64,000 nt of DNA from LZORAL124-50-18 sp051208045 (GCA_051208045.1 JBPJFY010000012.1:47269-111268); one strand, 5' to 3'. Positions 26,950-35,532 are shown, counted from the stretch's first letter. Notes: generated from the letters alone by a model not told the origin. Numbers and translations are program-made.

Positions 26950-27027
26950 TCATCCACGCAAACGCCCCCGTTGTGGCATGACGACCACGACGAGAATGAC
27001 ATTGACGACGACGAGTAACATTGGCAT
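26950..27027 (-). CDS. ilvL: ilvGM operon leader peptide
   Basis: A 25-codon reading frame ending at TGA 26950-26952. It reads MPMLLVVVNVILVVVV followed by MPQRGRLRG. Twelve of its first sixteen residues are Val, Leu or Ile, including runs of three and four Val codons. It lies between a sigma-70 promoter and the terminator just before ilvG, exactly the architecture of amino acid attenuators. Ribosome stalling at Val/Leu codons would leave the CGGGGG near its end free to pair with the terminator arm. No good ribosome-binding site is seen; a second ATG lies at 27021 and an in-frame GTG at 27045, so the exact start is open. Confidence 0.85.
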   Translation of the reverse strand: MPMLLVVVNVILVVVVMPQRGRLRG

Positions 27028-27065
27028 GGGAATAAATCGGTCCACGTTGAATTTGATTTAATCGG

Positions 27066-27094
27066 AGTGTAGTCGGATTCATGCGAACAGACAA
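27066..27094 (-). promoter_or_regulatory. Sigma-70 promoter of ilvL-ilvGM
   Basis: On the minus strand TTGTCT (27094-27089) and TACACT (27071-27066) are separated by exactly 17 bp. The predicted start is near 27059, giving a 5' leader of about 32 bases before the leader peptide ATG. Confidence 0.75.
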
Positions 27095-27202
27095 GCTAAA
27101 AAATAATCAAACCGGAAATCTGTGAAAAAAGTCCTCCTCTTCCCCCTCTCAGCCCCGGCACAGTGGTCTACACTGATAGAAAAATGGTTTTGGGGACTTT
27201 CT

Positions 27203-28495
27203 ATGGCGCTCACTTCGCCGGAACAACGACAAATCGAGCGTAAGCAGCGCGAATTGCAGCTGCACGAAGAGCGGCTTGAGCGGCAGGTGCAGCAATTTCA
27301 GCGCGATCGCACCCGACTCGACGAGCAGAGTTTTAAACAGGAAGAGCAGCATCGCGACTTGCTGGAACGCGAGACTCAACTGGCCGAACAGACCCGCCGC
27401 ACCGAACAGACGGAATCCCGACTGAATAAAGCGCTCAGTAAGTTTGATCAGGAAAAAGCAGACTTTCTCCAAAGTCGACGAACCCGATTTTTCATCATCG
27501 CCCCCCTGCTGCTCATTGCCTGCGTATTGGCGGGATACTTTGCCTATGATCTTCGAGGCAAAAACAACCAGTTTTTTACGCAGCTGCAAAAAGCCAATGA
27601 TAATATCGAGCGGTTAACCGAGACTTATCGCCTCATCGAAGACAAGAAAAATGAGGCAGAAGCCCATCTTGCCACCACGGAGGAAAAACTGCGCAACGCC
27701 CTTAGCGACTTCAGATCAAAGGAAGAGCGCCTCACGCTCTCGCTTCAAAAACTCAAGAAAGAACTCGCCGAGGAAACCCAGGCACGGCAAATGGTGACGG
27801 ATCAGTTTAACAACACCGACAAAAAGCGCATCGAACTGGAAAAACAGGTGCTCGCAGGCGATCAAACCACCGCACGACTTCGGGAAGAACTCTCCAGCCT
27901 GGCCAACGAAAAAGCCAGGCTGGATGGCGATTTGCAGTCCATGGAGGTTCGCCTGGGGTTGGTGGGCAAGCAGCTCCTGGAAGAGAAAACCCAGCACGGT
28001 GACACACAGCAGGCTCTGGCTGGCGAGCAAGTGAAGGCGGAGAAACTGGGTGAACAAATCACTCAGCTGACCACTGCCCGGGCCCAGGATGCCCAGGCAT
28101 TACAGGCCCAAGTGAGCGAACTCACCCAATTAAAAAACGAGCTTAAAGAAAGAGACAAGGACCTTTCTATCCTGAACAAACAGCTGGGCGGCGTACTGTC
28201 ACGCATCGAATCAGCGAAAACGGAGCGAACGGAATACCTGACTCAAATCGAGCAACTGACCAGTCAACTTCAATCCAGCCAGCTAGCGGGTACTTCGGCA
28301 CGCACAGACCTGGAACGCTTACAGGCACAGATTGTGACTCAGCAATCGGAATTGGCCCAACAGGCAAAAACCATCACGGCACTCGACCAACAGATTGCAC
28401 AACAAAAAGCACAGATCGAACGACTGTCTGAGACTCAGCCCCCCTCTGCACCTGCTTCTGTAGCGCCGCCGACGCCCGAATTGCTCAAAGAGTGA
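27203..28495 (+). CDS. Coiled-coil membrane protein, unknown function
   Basis: About 430 residues from ATG 27203 (TGGGGA 6 bases before). The N-terminal 90 residues are a Gln/Glu/Arg-rich coiled coil (ERKQRELQLHEERLERQVQQ). One membrane helix follows (about 98-117, FFIIAPLLLIACVLAGYFAY). The remaining 300 residues form a long heptad-rich coiled coil that ends in a Pro/Ala-rich tail (PPSAPASVAPPTPELLKE). The topology suggests an inner-membrane scaffold with long coils on both sides. No enzymatic motif is seen. It is a single gene, divergent from ilvL. An alternative start at 27122 (GTG) would add a short hydrophobic stretch. Confidence 0.75.
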   Translation: MALTSPEQRQIERKQRELQLHEERLERQVQQFQRDRTRLDEQSFKQEEQHRDLLERETQLAEQTRRTEQTESRLNKALSKFDQEKADFLQSRRTRFFIIAPLLLIACVLAGYFAYDLRGKNNQFFTQLQKANDNIERLTETYRLIEDKKNEAEAHLATTEEKLRNALSDFRSKEERLTLSLQKLKKELAEETQARQMVTDQFNNTDKKRIELEKQVLAGDQTTARLREELSSLANEKARLDGDLQSMEVRLGLVGKQLLEEKTQHGDTQQALAGEQVKAEKLGEQITQLTTARAQDAQALQAQVSELTQLKNELKERDKDLSILNKQLGGVLSRIESAKTERTEYLTQIEQLTSQLQSSQLAGTSARTDLERLQAQIVTQQSELAQQAKTITALDQQIAQQKAQIERLSETQPPSAPASVAPPTPELLKE

Positions 28496-29243
28496 TCGAA
28501 TCGACAATCAAACCGTTACCGCCCTCTCAAACTGTTACTTCAGATTCACACTGTTACCATGAGGAACATTAACGGGCGGTAACCATTAACGAGAGGTAAC
28601 AATCTCCACCATTTTATTCTCTGCCCCCGAAGTCATTTCCCGTATATCATTGTTTTGTAATGCTTTTTGCATTTATTGGCATAGCGAGTGCTCTTTAGAA
28701 CCGCGAAAACAAAAATAACAACCAATTAAAATAAAAATAAAAACCACACGAGACCCATAAATAAAAATAAAAAAGGGTAACTGAAGTGATGCTGGTGTTA
28801 GATCGGTTTTTCGGTTTCGCAACGTGTCGAAGTGAATGATAGTAAAAATAAAAATAAGAACGCGTAAGCTCTTCATATCACACACAGATGGCATGGCATG
28901 AAGCCCCGATTTGCTGGACAAAACTTCGACAAAGTAGCATTCATTGCTAACTGGACAAGGACGCAAAAAAAATAATAAGTTCGTCTACTCTTCTCAGCTC
29001 GGGAAAGCAAATGCTTTCCCTGCTTACTTCCGCTCCCAACGACTGAAACTCTTACAAAGGCTCTGCCTATCTCAACCGTTTTACTCCAGCCGGGAAAATA
29101 TTGCCGCAGATGCACTGATTCCCAAATGTCAGGGCTTAATGTTCTGCGCATGAACTGCTACTATTAGCAAAAATTATCGAAATTCGTGACACGCCTCACG
29201 CATTCTCCATGCCAGTTTCCGCGACAGAGTCATACCACTACAC
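28496..29243. other. 748-bp AT-rich gene-free stretch before pcnB
   Basis: No convincing gene. The first 110 bp hold clustered GTTAC/GTAAC repeats (separate entry). The middle (about 28,710-28,860) is very A-rich on the plus strand, with three copies of the core AAATAAAAATAA near 28730, 28760 and 28845. The rest shows no repeat or stem that I can support. It may be the pcnB promoter region or a degraded insert. Confidence 0.5.
28515..28601. repeat. Cluster of GTTAC motifs: 19-bp phased repeats, a 17-bp tandem repeat and an inverted repeat
   Basis: GTTAC occurs at 28515, 28534 and 28553, spaced exactly 19 bp apart. It is followed by two head-to-tail 17-bp units, ATTAACGGGCGGTAACC (28568-28584) and ATTAACGAGAGGTAACA (28585-28601). 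GTTACCGCCC (28515-28524) is a perfect inverted match of GGGCGGTAAC (28574-28583). Confidence 0.8.
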
Positions 29244-30605
29244 ATGATCAAAAAACTATTGGATTTTCTTCCGGGTAAGAAAAAAAAACGTGCGCCCTCG
29301 TATGAATTGAAGATCATCCCCCGCCAGGACCACAACGTTTCCCGCAATGACATCAGCGAATACGCATTGAAAGTGTTGTACCGCCTGAACAAGTCGGGGC
29401 ACGAGGCCTACCTCGTTGGCGGTGGCGTGCGCGACCTGCTCCTCGGACAGCACCCCAAGGATTTCGATATCGCCACCAGCGCCCACCCGGAAGAGATTCA
29501 CGACCTGTTCAGAAACTCCCGGCTGATCGGCCGTCGTTTCAAGCTGGTGCATGTCCTGTTTGGTCGTGAGATTATCGAGGTCGCCACCTTTCGCGGCCAG
29601 CAGGATGAAGAAGAAAGCGACTCCAAGCACCGTAAAAGCAGCGAGCACGGCATGATCCTGCGTGACAACGTGTATGGCACCATCGAAGAAGATGCCATAC
29701 GCCGGGATTTTACCGTGAATGCCTTGTACTACTGCGTAAAAGACTTTTCTATCCACGATTACGCGGATGGCCTCAAGGACATCAAAAATCGCACGCTGCA
29801 ACTGATCGGCGATCCCGAAGAGCGGTACCGTGAAGATCCGGTGCGAATGCTGCGTGCAGTGCGCTTCGCCACCAAGCTGGATTTTACGATTGCACCGGAA
29901 ACACGCAGCCCCATTTCGTCGCTGGCCAATTTACTCACGCACATTCCGGCAGCACGCCTGTTCGAAGAAGTGCTTAAACTCTTTATGTCCGGCCATGCCG
30001 TCGCTAATTTTCACCTGCTTCGTGAGCTGGGCTTGTTCAGCGCGCTCTTCCCAGCCACCGAGGCCTGCCTGGCAGCTGGCGACGCCAGGATGTTGAAGTT
30101 TATTGAAATCGCTCTGCGCAATACGGATGCACGTATTCAGGCCAACAAACCGGTCACACCCGCCTTTCTGTATGCCGCCCTGCTCTGGTTCCCTTTGCAG
30201 CGGGAATGGCAGAAACTGAAACAGACCGGCAACTCAGAATTTCCCGCATTACACATCGCGGCCCAACACGTGATCGACGGGCAATCTTCCGCCACCTCCA
30301 TTCCCAAGCGCTTCGGCATCCCGATGAAAGAAGTGTGGGAAATGCAACTACGGCTCCCCAAGCGTACCGGCAAACGGGCAGAACAATTGGTTGGACATCC
30401 CCGATTCCGGGCAGCCTATGACTTTCTCCTGCTCCGCGAAGAAGCCGGCGAAGATATGGGCGGACTGGGCAAGTGGTGGACGGATTATCAGTCTGCCGAA
30501 CCACACGCCCGGAGTAAACTGGCGCACAACACCGACAACAACGGTAGGAAACGCCGTCCGCGACGCCCCAATAAAAGCCGGCGCAAGCCAGCGCCAAAAC
30601 CTTGA
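29244..30605 (+). CDS. pcnB: Poly(A) polymerase I PcnB
   Basis: A 453-residue class II nucleotidyltransferase that adds 3' poly(A) tails to RNA and promotes decay. The catalytic core holds AYLVGGGVRDLLLG and HPKDFDIATSA with the DxD-type metal ligands, then IGRRFKLVHVLFGREIIEVATFRG. The neck region reads DPVRMLRAVRFATKL. The C-terminus is a basic tail (about 430-453, Arg/Lys/Pro-rich), as in true PcnB and unlike CCA-adding enzymes. It starts the pcnB-folK-panB-panC run typical of gammaproteobacteria. No clear ribosome-binding site precedes ATG 29244, in line with the known poor translation of pcnB. Confidence 0.96.
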   Translation: MIKKLLDFLPGKKKKRAPSYELKIIPRQDHNVSRNDISEYALKVLYRLNKSGHEAYLVGGGVRDLLLGQHPKDFDIATSAHPEEIHDLFRNSRLIGRRFKLVHVLFGREIIEVATFRGQQDEEESDSKHRKSSEHGMILRDNVYGTIEEDAIRRDFTVNALYYCVKDFSIHDYADGLKDIKNRTLQLIGDPEERYREDPVRMLRAVRFATKLDFTIAPETRSPISSLANLLTHIPAARLFEEVLKLFMSGHAVANFHLLRELGLFSALFPATEACLAAGDARMLKFIEIALRNTDARIQANKPVTPAFLYAALLWFPLQREWQKLKQTGNSEFPALHIAAQHVIDGQSSATSIPKRFGIPMKEVWEMQLRLPKRTGKRAEQLVGHPRFRAAYDFLLLREEAGEDMGGLGKWWTDYQSAEPHARSKLAHNTDNNGRKRRPRRPNKSRRKPAPKP

Positions 30606-30622
30606 GTTGAAGGCCGTTGTCC

Positions 30623-31120
30623 ATGGATACTCTGCCCTCCCACACCGTATACATCGGACTGGGTAGCAACCTGGACGACCCGCCCGCACAAATTCGTGCC
30701 GCATTTGACGCGCTGAACGCAGACCCCGGCATCCAGGTGGTCGCCACCTCACCCCTGTATACGACTGCGCCGGTTGGCCCGCAGGATCAACCCGATTACT
30801 GCAATGCAGCCGCGTGCATTCACACCCGGTATTCACCGACCGACCTGCTGGCGGTACTCCAAACATTGGAAGTGCGACAGGGTCGTGTGAAAAAACGACA
30901 CTGGGGTGAGAGAGTCATTGATCTTGATATCTTACTCTATGATAATCTTGAACTTTCGAGTGAGAGACTGACCATTCCCCACAAAGAGCTGGCCAATCGA
31001 GACTTTGCTCTGCAACCGCTGGTGGATATCGAACCGTCGCTCTCACTGCCGTCAGGTGAGTTGCTTTGCGACCTCCTGGAAAACCTATCAAACTCAAAGC
31101 AGACAATCCAATGCCCATAA
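30623..31120 (+). CDS. folK: 6-hydroxymethyl-dihydropterin pyrophosphokinase (HPPK), copy 1
   Basis: A 165-residue folate-pathway enzyme that transfers pyrophosphate from ATP to hydroxymethyl-dihydropterin. Signatures are VYIGLGSNLDDP at the start, PVGPQDQPDYCNAAACIHT and the metal- and ATP-binding GERVIDLDILLYDN with IPHKELANRDFALQPL. ATG 30623 is used (GAAGG 9 bases upstream). It follows pcnB by 17 bp and overlaps panB by 10 bp, the classical arrangement. A second, diverged HPPK gene lies at 34.5 kb. Confidence 0.95.
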   Translation: MDTLPSHTVYIGLGSNLDDPPAQIRAAFDALNADPGIQVVATSPLYTTAPVGPQDQPDYCNAAACIHTRYSPTDLLAVLQTLEVRQGRVKKRHWGERVIDLDILLYDNLELSSERLTIPHKELANRDFALQPLVDIEPSLSLPSGELLCDLLENLSNSKQTIQCP

Positions 31121-31902
31121 CGATCAATACGCTCAGAGAATTGAAAACCCGGAAGGAAAAGTTCGCCTGCCTGACCGCCTATGACGCCACCTTTTCCCAC
31201 CTGGCCAGCACCGCTGGCGTAGAAGTCCTGCTGGTGGGAGACTCCCTCGGCATGGTATTGCAAGGCAATGACTCCACGCTGCCCGTCACCATGGAAGATA
31301 TGATCTACCACACCCAATGTGTGAAGAATGGCAATCAGGGTGCGCTGATCATGGCAGACATGCCCTTCATGAGCTACGCCACACCGGAACAGGCGATGGA
31401 CAACGCCGCTCAACTCATGGCTGCCGGGGCTCACATGGTCAAACTGGAAGGCGGCGACTGGCTGTGCGAAACCGTCAGCTTGCTCAGCGAGCGCGGCATA
31501 CCGGTCTGTGCACACCTGGGGCTCACACCGCAATCCGTCAACAAGTTTGGCGGCTACAAGGTGCAGGGTCGCGGCGAAGAACAGGGCGCTCGATTGATCG
31601 AAGACAGCAAAGCGCTTGAGGCGTCAGGTGCGGACATCATTCTGGTGGAATGCATTCCCAGTGCGCTGGGCCAGCAACTCGCTGAAACGGTCTCCGCTCC
31701 GGTCATCGGGATCGGCGCAGGGTCTGCCACCGATGGTCAGGTGCTGGTGATGCACGATATGCTGGGCATCACCGCTGGAAAGACGGCGAAATTCGTTCGC
31801 AACTTTATGTCCGAAGCCAACAGCATTCAAGACGCCGTTGCGAAGTACGTCACTGCTGTGAAAGACACCACTTTCCCGGCAGAGGAACATACGTTCAACT
31901 GA
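31111..31902 (+). CDS. panB: 3-methyl-2-oxobutanoate hydroxymethyltransferase PanB
   Basis: A 263-residue TIM-barrel enzyme that makes ketopantoate, the first step to pantothenate and CoA. Motifs are FACLTAYDATFSHLAS, VLLVGDSLGMVLQG with the metal-binding Asp, VKLEGG and the late VIGIGAGSATDGQVLVMHDMLG. ATG 31111 lies inside the end of folK, so translation is probably coupled; in-frame codons further upstream lie deeper in folK. panC follows after 61 bp. Confidence 0.97.
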   Translation: MPITINTLRELKTRKEKFACLTAYDATFSHLASTAGVEVLLVGDSLGMVLQGNDSTLPVTMEDMIYHTQCVKNGNQGALIMADMPFMSYATPEQAMDNAAQLMAAGAHMVKLEGGDWLCETVSLLSERGIPVCAHLGLTPQSVNKFGGYKVQGRGEEQGARLIEDSKALEASGADIILVECIPSALGQQLAETVSAPVIGIGAGSATDGQVLVMHDMLGITAGKTAKFVRNFMSEANSIQDAVAKYVTAVKDTTFPAEEHTFN

Positions 31903-31963
31903 CACAGGATTCGCCTCAGGGAGTGGATTCACAGGCCAACACGACATCGACACGGGAGCCATC

Positions 31964-32815
31964 ATGCTAAACGTCGTTAACGACATCCCCGCTTTACGCA
32001 CTGCCGTTCGGGAAGCCCGTATGGCCGGCAAAAAAATCGGCTTCGTTCCTACCATGGGCAACCTCCACGAGGGCCATACCTCTTTAGTGGTCGAAGCCAG
32101 GAACCACACGGACTACATTGTCAGCAGTATCTTCGTTAACCCGATGCAGTTCGGCAAAAACGAAGACCTCGACAACTATCCCCGCACCCTGGAAGCCGAT
32201 ATCGACAAGCTCAATGCCGTGGGCACCGACCTGTTGTTCACCCCGACCAATGACCTGATTTACCCTCAGGGGCTGGACCAACATACGCGCGTTTCGGTGC
32301 CCCACCTCACAGAAGGACACTGCGGTGCCAGCCGACCCGGCCATTTTGACGGTGTCAGCACGGTGGTCACCATCCTGTTCAACCTCGTACAGCCCGATGT
32401 CGCTGTGTTCGGCGAAAAAGATTACCAGCAACTGGCCATCATTCGGAAAATGACGCAAGACCTGCATTTGCCCATCACCATCATTGGTCACCCCACAGTA
32501 CGGGAAGCCGATGGGCTGGCCAAAAGCTCCCGCAACGGCTACTTGAGCAGCACAGAACGTGCGATCGCCCCGCAACTCAATCGCATTATCCAAGGGGTGA
32601 TGGAGCAAATCCGGACGGGCTCACGTGATTATGATGCCCTTGCGCACGCAGCGAATCAGCAACTCACTGAAGCTGGATTCCGGCCGGACTATTTCAACAT
32701 CGCGAACAGTGCCACACTGAAACCCGCGCAACCGGAAGACACCGAAATCACGCTCCTCGTGGCTGCATTTTTGGGGAGCACCCGATTGATTGATAACCAA
32801 AGCATGACTCTTTAA
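31964..32815 (+). CDS. panC: Pantoate-beta-alanine ligase PanC
   Basis: A 283-residue ATP-dependent ligase that joins pantoate and beta-alanine. It has the nucleotidyltransferase signatures FVPTMGNLHEGHTSLV (HIGH-type) and LAKSSRNGYLSSTER (KMSKS-type), with FVNPMQFGKNEDLDNYPRT and VAVFGEKDYQQL between them. GGGAG precedes ATG 31964. Its last residues (SMTL) and stop codon belong to the first unit of a 15-bp tandem repeat that continues downstream, so each unit adds another TAA in the same frame. Confidence 0.97.
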   Translation: MLNVVNDIPALRTAVREARMAGKKIGFVPTMGNLHEGHTSLVVEARNHTDYIVSSIFVNPMQFGKNEDLDNYPRTLEADIDKLNAVGTDLLFTPTNDLIYPQGLDQHTRVSVPHLTEGHCGASRPGHFDGVSTVVTILFNLVQPDVAVFGEKDYQQLAIIRKMTQDLHLPITIIGHPTVREADGLAKSSRNGYLSSTERAIAPQLNRIIQGVMEQIRTGSRDYDALAHAANQQLTEAGFRPDYFNIANSATLKPAQPEDTEITLLVAAFLGSTRLIDNQSMTL

Positions 32816-32847
32816 TCCGTGATTCCTTAATTCGTGACTCTTTAACT
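32803..32847. repeat. Three 15-bp tandem repeats carrying the panC stop codon
   Basis: CATGACTCTTTAATC (32803-32817), CGTGATTCCTTAATT (32818-32832) and CGTGACTCTTTAACT (32833-32847), then CGTGA of a partial fourth unit. The period is a multiple of three, so the TAA of each unit falls in the panC frame. Confidence 0.9.
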
Positions 32848-32883
32848 CGTGAAACAGGCGTAATTGCCGAAGGGAGGCTTTAC

Positions 32884-34542
32884 ATGACGTTATCCACCCA
32901 TCCCCCCACTCAGCTCGGTGCATGGCAGCAACTCCGGGCTCACGCCGACACACTGGACACGACACCCATGCGCGCCTTGTTTGCGGAGGATGCGCAGCGT
33001 TTTGAACGGTTTTCCGTCACTGCCGCCGGCTTTACGCTGGACTACTCAAAAAATCGCGTGACGACCACCACCCTGGACTTGCTGACGCAACTGGCGGAAG
33101 AGGCGGGTTTATCCGAGGCACGGGACGCGATGTTCTCCGGGACAGCAATCAACCACACGGAAGGGCGCCCTGTTCTGCATACGGCGCTGCGCGACCCGGA
33201 CGGCGCGCCGGTCATGGTCAACGGGCAGGACGTCAAACCGGAAATCCGGCAAACGCTCCATCGGATGGAGCAGTTTGCCTGGCGCATCCACGCCGGGCAA
33301 CATCGGGGGCACACCCATCAACGATTCACGGATGTGGTGAGTATCGGCATCGGTGGCTCATACCTGGGCCCCAAAGTCGTGTCTGAAGCACTCAAGCCCT
33401 ACCACACCGGCCAGTTATGCGTCCATTACGTCGCCAACATCGATGGTACCGACATCAGTGAAAAGCTGAAACCATTGGACCCCGCCCGTACCCTCTTTTT
33501 AATCCAATCCAAATCGTTTGGCACGCAGGAAACGCTGGAAAACACGCGCGTCGCCCGCGACTGGTTTCTGGACAACGGCGGGTCCACCGCCGCGATCGCC
33601 AAACATTTTGTGGCCATTACATCCAACGTTCAGGCGGCCACAGAATTCGGCATCGAGGCCGACAACATCTTCCCCATGTGGGACTGGGTGGGCGGGCGCT
33701 ACTCCCTGTGGTCCGCCATCGGCTTACCCATCATTCTGTCCGTGGGCATGGATCATTTTCGCGCCTTACTCCGTGGCGCTCGTGACATGGACACCCATTT
33801 CCGGAACGCCCCGACCGACCAGAACATCCCCGTGATTCTCGGGCTGCTTGGCATCTGGTACAGCAACTTCATGAACGCCGACTCCCAGGCCATCATCCCC
33901 TACGACCATTACCTCCGTGCCCTGCCGGCGCACTTACAGCAGCTCGATATGGAGAGTAATGGCAAGTCGGTGGACCGATCGGGCACCCCGGTGGACTACG
34001 AAACCGGTCCCATCATCTGGGGAGGCGCCGGGGCAAATGGTCAACATGCCTACCACCAGTTGCTCCACCAGGGCACCAAACTGATTCCTGTGGACTTCAT
34101 TCTCCCTCTGAAGAGCCAGAATCCGATTGCGCAGCACCACCGCATTCTCGTTGCCAACTGCCTCGCGCAAAGCCAGGCACTTATGCAGGGTAAAACCCTG
34201 TCAGAAGCAAAGGCGGAACTACGCGCTCAGGGTGTGGCTGAGATGCAGGCGGATCAATTGGCACCGCACAAAGTGATTCCCGGCAACAAACCCAACAATC
34301 TGATTGTCTTTGAAAAGGCCACACCCGAAGCGATTGGCGGCTTGATCGCCCTGTATGAGCACAAAGTGTTCGTGCAAGGGGTTGTCTGGAACCTGAACTC
34401 GTTTGACCAGTGGGGGGTCGAGCTCGGCAAGCAACTGGGGAAAGTGATCCTGCCCCTGCTGGAAGAATCGAACGCAGACCTTTCCGCGATGGACGCCTCC
34501 ACACAAGGCCTGATACGCCTGTACCGGGCGTCAGGCCAGTAA
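32884..34542 (+). CDS. pgi: Glucose-6-phosphate isomerase
   Basis: A 552-residue isomerase, close to the 549 of E. coli. Signatures include the phosphate-binding VVSIGIGGSYLGPKVVSEAL, TLFLIQSKSFGTQETLEN, MESNGKSVDRSG with the catalytic Glu, and the second PGI pattern around GANGQHAYHQLLHQGTKLIP with the catalytic His. GGGAGG lies 9 bases before ATG 32884. It interconverts glucose- and fructose-6-phosphate in the cytoplasm. Its last 12 bases overlap the end of the folK2 gene on the other strand. Confidence 0.98.
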   Translation: MTLSTHPPTQLGAWQQLRAHADTLDTTPMRALFAEDAQRFERFSVTAAGFTLDYSKNRVTTTTLDLLTQLAEEAGLSEARDAMFSGTAINHTEGRPVLHTALRDPDGAPVMVNGQDVKPEIRQTLHRMEQFAWRIHAGQHRGHTHQRFTDVVSIGIGGSYLGPKVVSEALKPYHTGQLCVHYVANIDGTDISEKLKPLDPARTLFLIQSKSFGTQETLENTRVARDWFLDNGGSTAAIAKHFVAITSNVQAATEFGIEADNIFPMWDWVGGRYSLWSAIGLPIILSVGMDHFRALLRGARDMDTHFRNAPTDQNIPVILGLLGIWYSNFMNADSQAIIPYDHYLRALPAHLQQLDMESNGKSVDRSGTPVDYETGPIIWGGAGANGQHAYHQLLHQGTKLIPVDFILPLKSQNPIAQHHRILVANCLAQSQALMQGKTLSEAKAELRAQGVAEMQADQLAPHKVIPGNKPNNLIVFEKATPEAIGGLIALYEHKVFVQGVVWNLNSFDQWGVELGKQLGKVILPLLEESNADLSAMDASTQGLIRLYRASGQ

Positions 34543-35052
34543 CGGGTGACGGGAAACATCCTCCCCCTGCCAGATAAAAGGCACGGGGTGGAGTTTCTGG
34601 GGGGTAGAATACTGCTGCCAGAGCGCTTCGTAGGATAATCCTGCGCTCGGGTGGCGCTTATCCGGCACCAGCAGACTCAGCGGCCAAAGCACAAACGCAT
34701 TTTCCAGAATTTCTTCGCGAGGCAACGTCACTCGCCCAAACTGACCGACCAGATCACCGTAGAGCAGAATATCGATATCCAAGGTACGGGGGCTGAACTT
34801 CTTGCCATCGGGCTGACGACCGTTTTCCCGCTCGATGCGCTTCAATTCTGAGGTCAGCCCGTCCAGAGAAAGCTGCGTGTGTCCGCTGACCACCAGATTG
34901 AGAAACACCGCCCCCTGATAGCCCACCGACTCACATTCAAACACCGGGGAAACGCGCAGATCCTGTAACAACGCATCCAGCGCCGTAAGCCCGGCGGCAA
35001 TATGAGCGGCAGGATTCACATTGCTGCCCAGCCCCAAAAATATTTCCGTCAT
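34531..35052 (-). CDS. folK: HPPK paralogue, copy 2 (folK2, beside folB)
   Basis: A 173-residue protein of the same HPPK family as the gene at 30.6 kb but clearly diverged. It opens IFLGLGSNVNPAAHI, has the conserved KKFSPRTLDIDILLYGD metal/ATP motif, and ends IPRE-like with LPREEILENAFVLWPL. The usual GPxxQPD-N loop is altered to VGYQGAVFLNLVV, as in FolK proteins from folB-folK neighbourhoods. It overlaps folB by 4 bp (ATGA), so it is translationally coupled. Whether it is the main HPPK or a backup or variant-substrate enzyme cannot be told. Confidence 0.88.
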   Translation of the reverse strand: MTEIFLGLGSNVNPAAHIAAGLTALDALLQDLRVSPVFECESVGYQGAVFLNLVVSGHTQLSLDGLTSELKRIERENGRQPDGKKFSPRTLDIDILLYGDLVGQFGRVTLPREEILENAFVLWPLSLLVPDKRHPSAGLSYEALWQQYSTPQKLHPVPFIWQGEDVSRHPLLA

Positions 35053-35435
35053 TGGTCCGCCTGCTCTGAAGTCGCCTGGCGCGCGGCGAACTGACGCTCA
35101 ATTTCCACACCGACGCCTTCTGCATCGGCCAACGCATCCGGTTTCGTAATCCGCACTTTGACCCAAGGCACGCCAAACGTCGAATGAATGCGCGCCGCCA
35201 GGGTTTCCGCCAGGGCCTCAACCAGCTGAAATCGGCCTTCTTCTGTCCAGAGCTGCACCCGCTGCGCCACGGTAGCGTAATCCAGCGCGTCCTGAAGGTC
35301 ATCGGATGCCGCAGGAATGCGGTTATCCGCTGCCATCTCCAGATCAATGCGCACAGTTTGCGGTTGGGTACGTTCCCAGTCATACACGCCCAGGATGGCG
35401 GGAAAGGAAAGCCCCTGAATAAAAATTTTGTCCAT
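35049..35435 (-). CDS. folB: Dihydroneopterin aldolase FolB
   Basis: A 128-residue enzyme of the folate pathway that makes hydroxymethyl-dihydropterin, the HPPK substrate. MDKIFIQGLSFPAILGVYDWER with the pterin-site glutamate, DDLQDALDYATVAQRV and the catalytic lysine region VRITKPDALADAEGVGVEIER are all present. It is cotranscribed with folK2, so consecutive pathway steps sit together. It is divergent from plsY, 97 bp away. Confidence 0.95.
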   Translation of the reverse strand: MDKIFIQGLSFPAILGVYDWERTQPQTVRIDLEMAADNRIPAASDDLQDALDYATVAQRVQLWTEEGRFQLVEALAETLAARIHSTFGVPWVKVRITKPDALADAEGVGVEIERQFAARQATSEQADQ

Positions 35436-35532
35436 AACGCTGGTGAATCCTGAAAAAACTGAATAGGCTATCGGAGCAATACCGCCGCCGTGATGAAGTG
35501 CATTAGTTTAACGAGCCATCGCCGGAACCACC

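Noticed and set aside
28515..28601. Rho-independent terminator of the coiled-coil gene
   Set aside because: The perfect inverted arms are 49 bp apart and there is no T-run after them.
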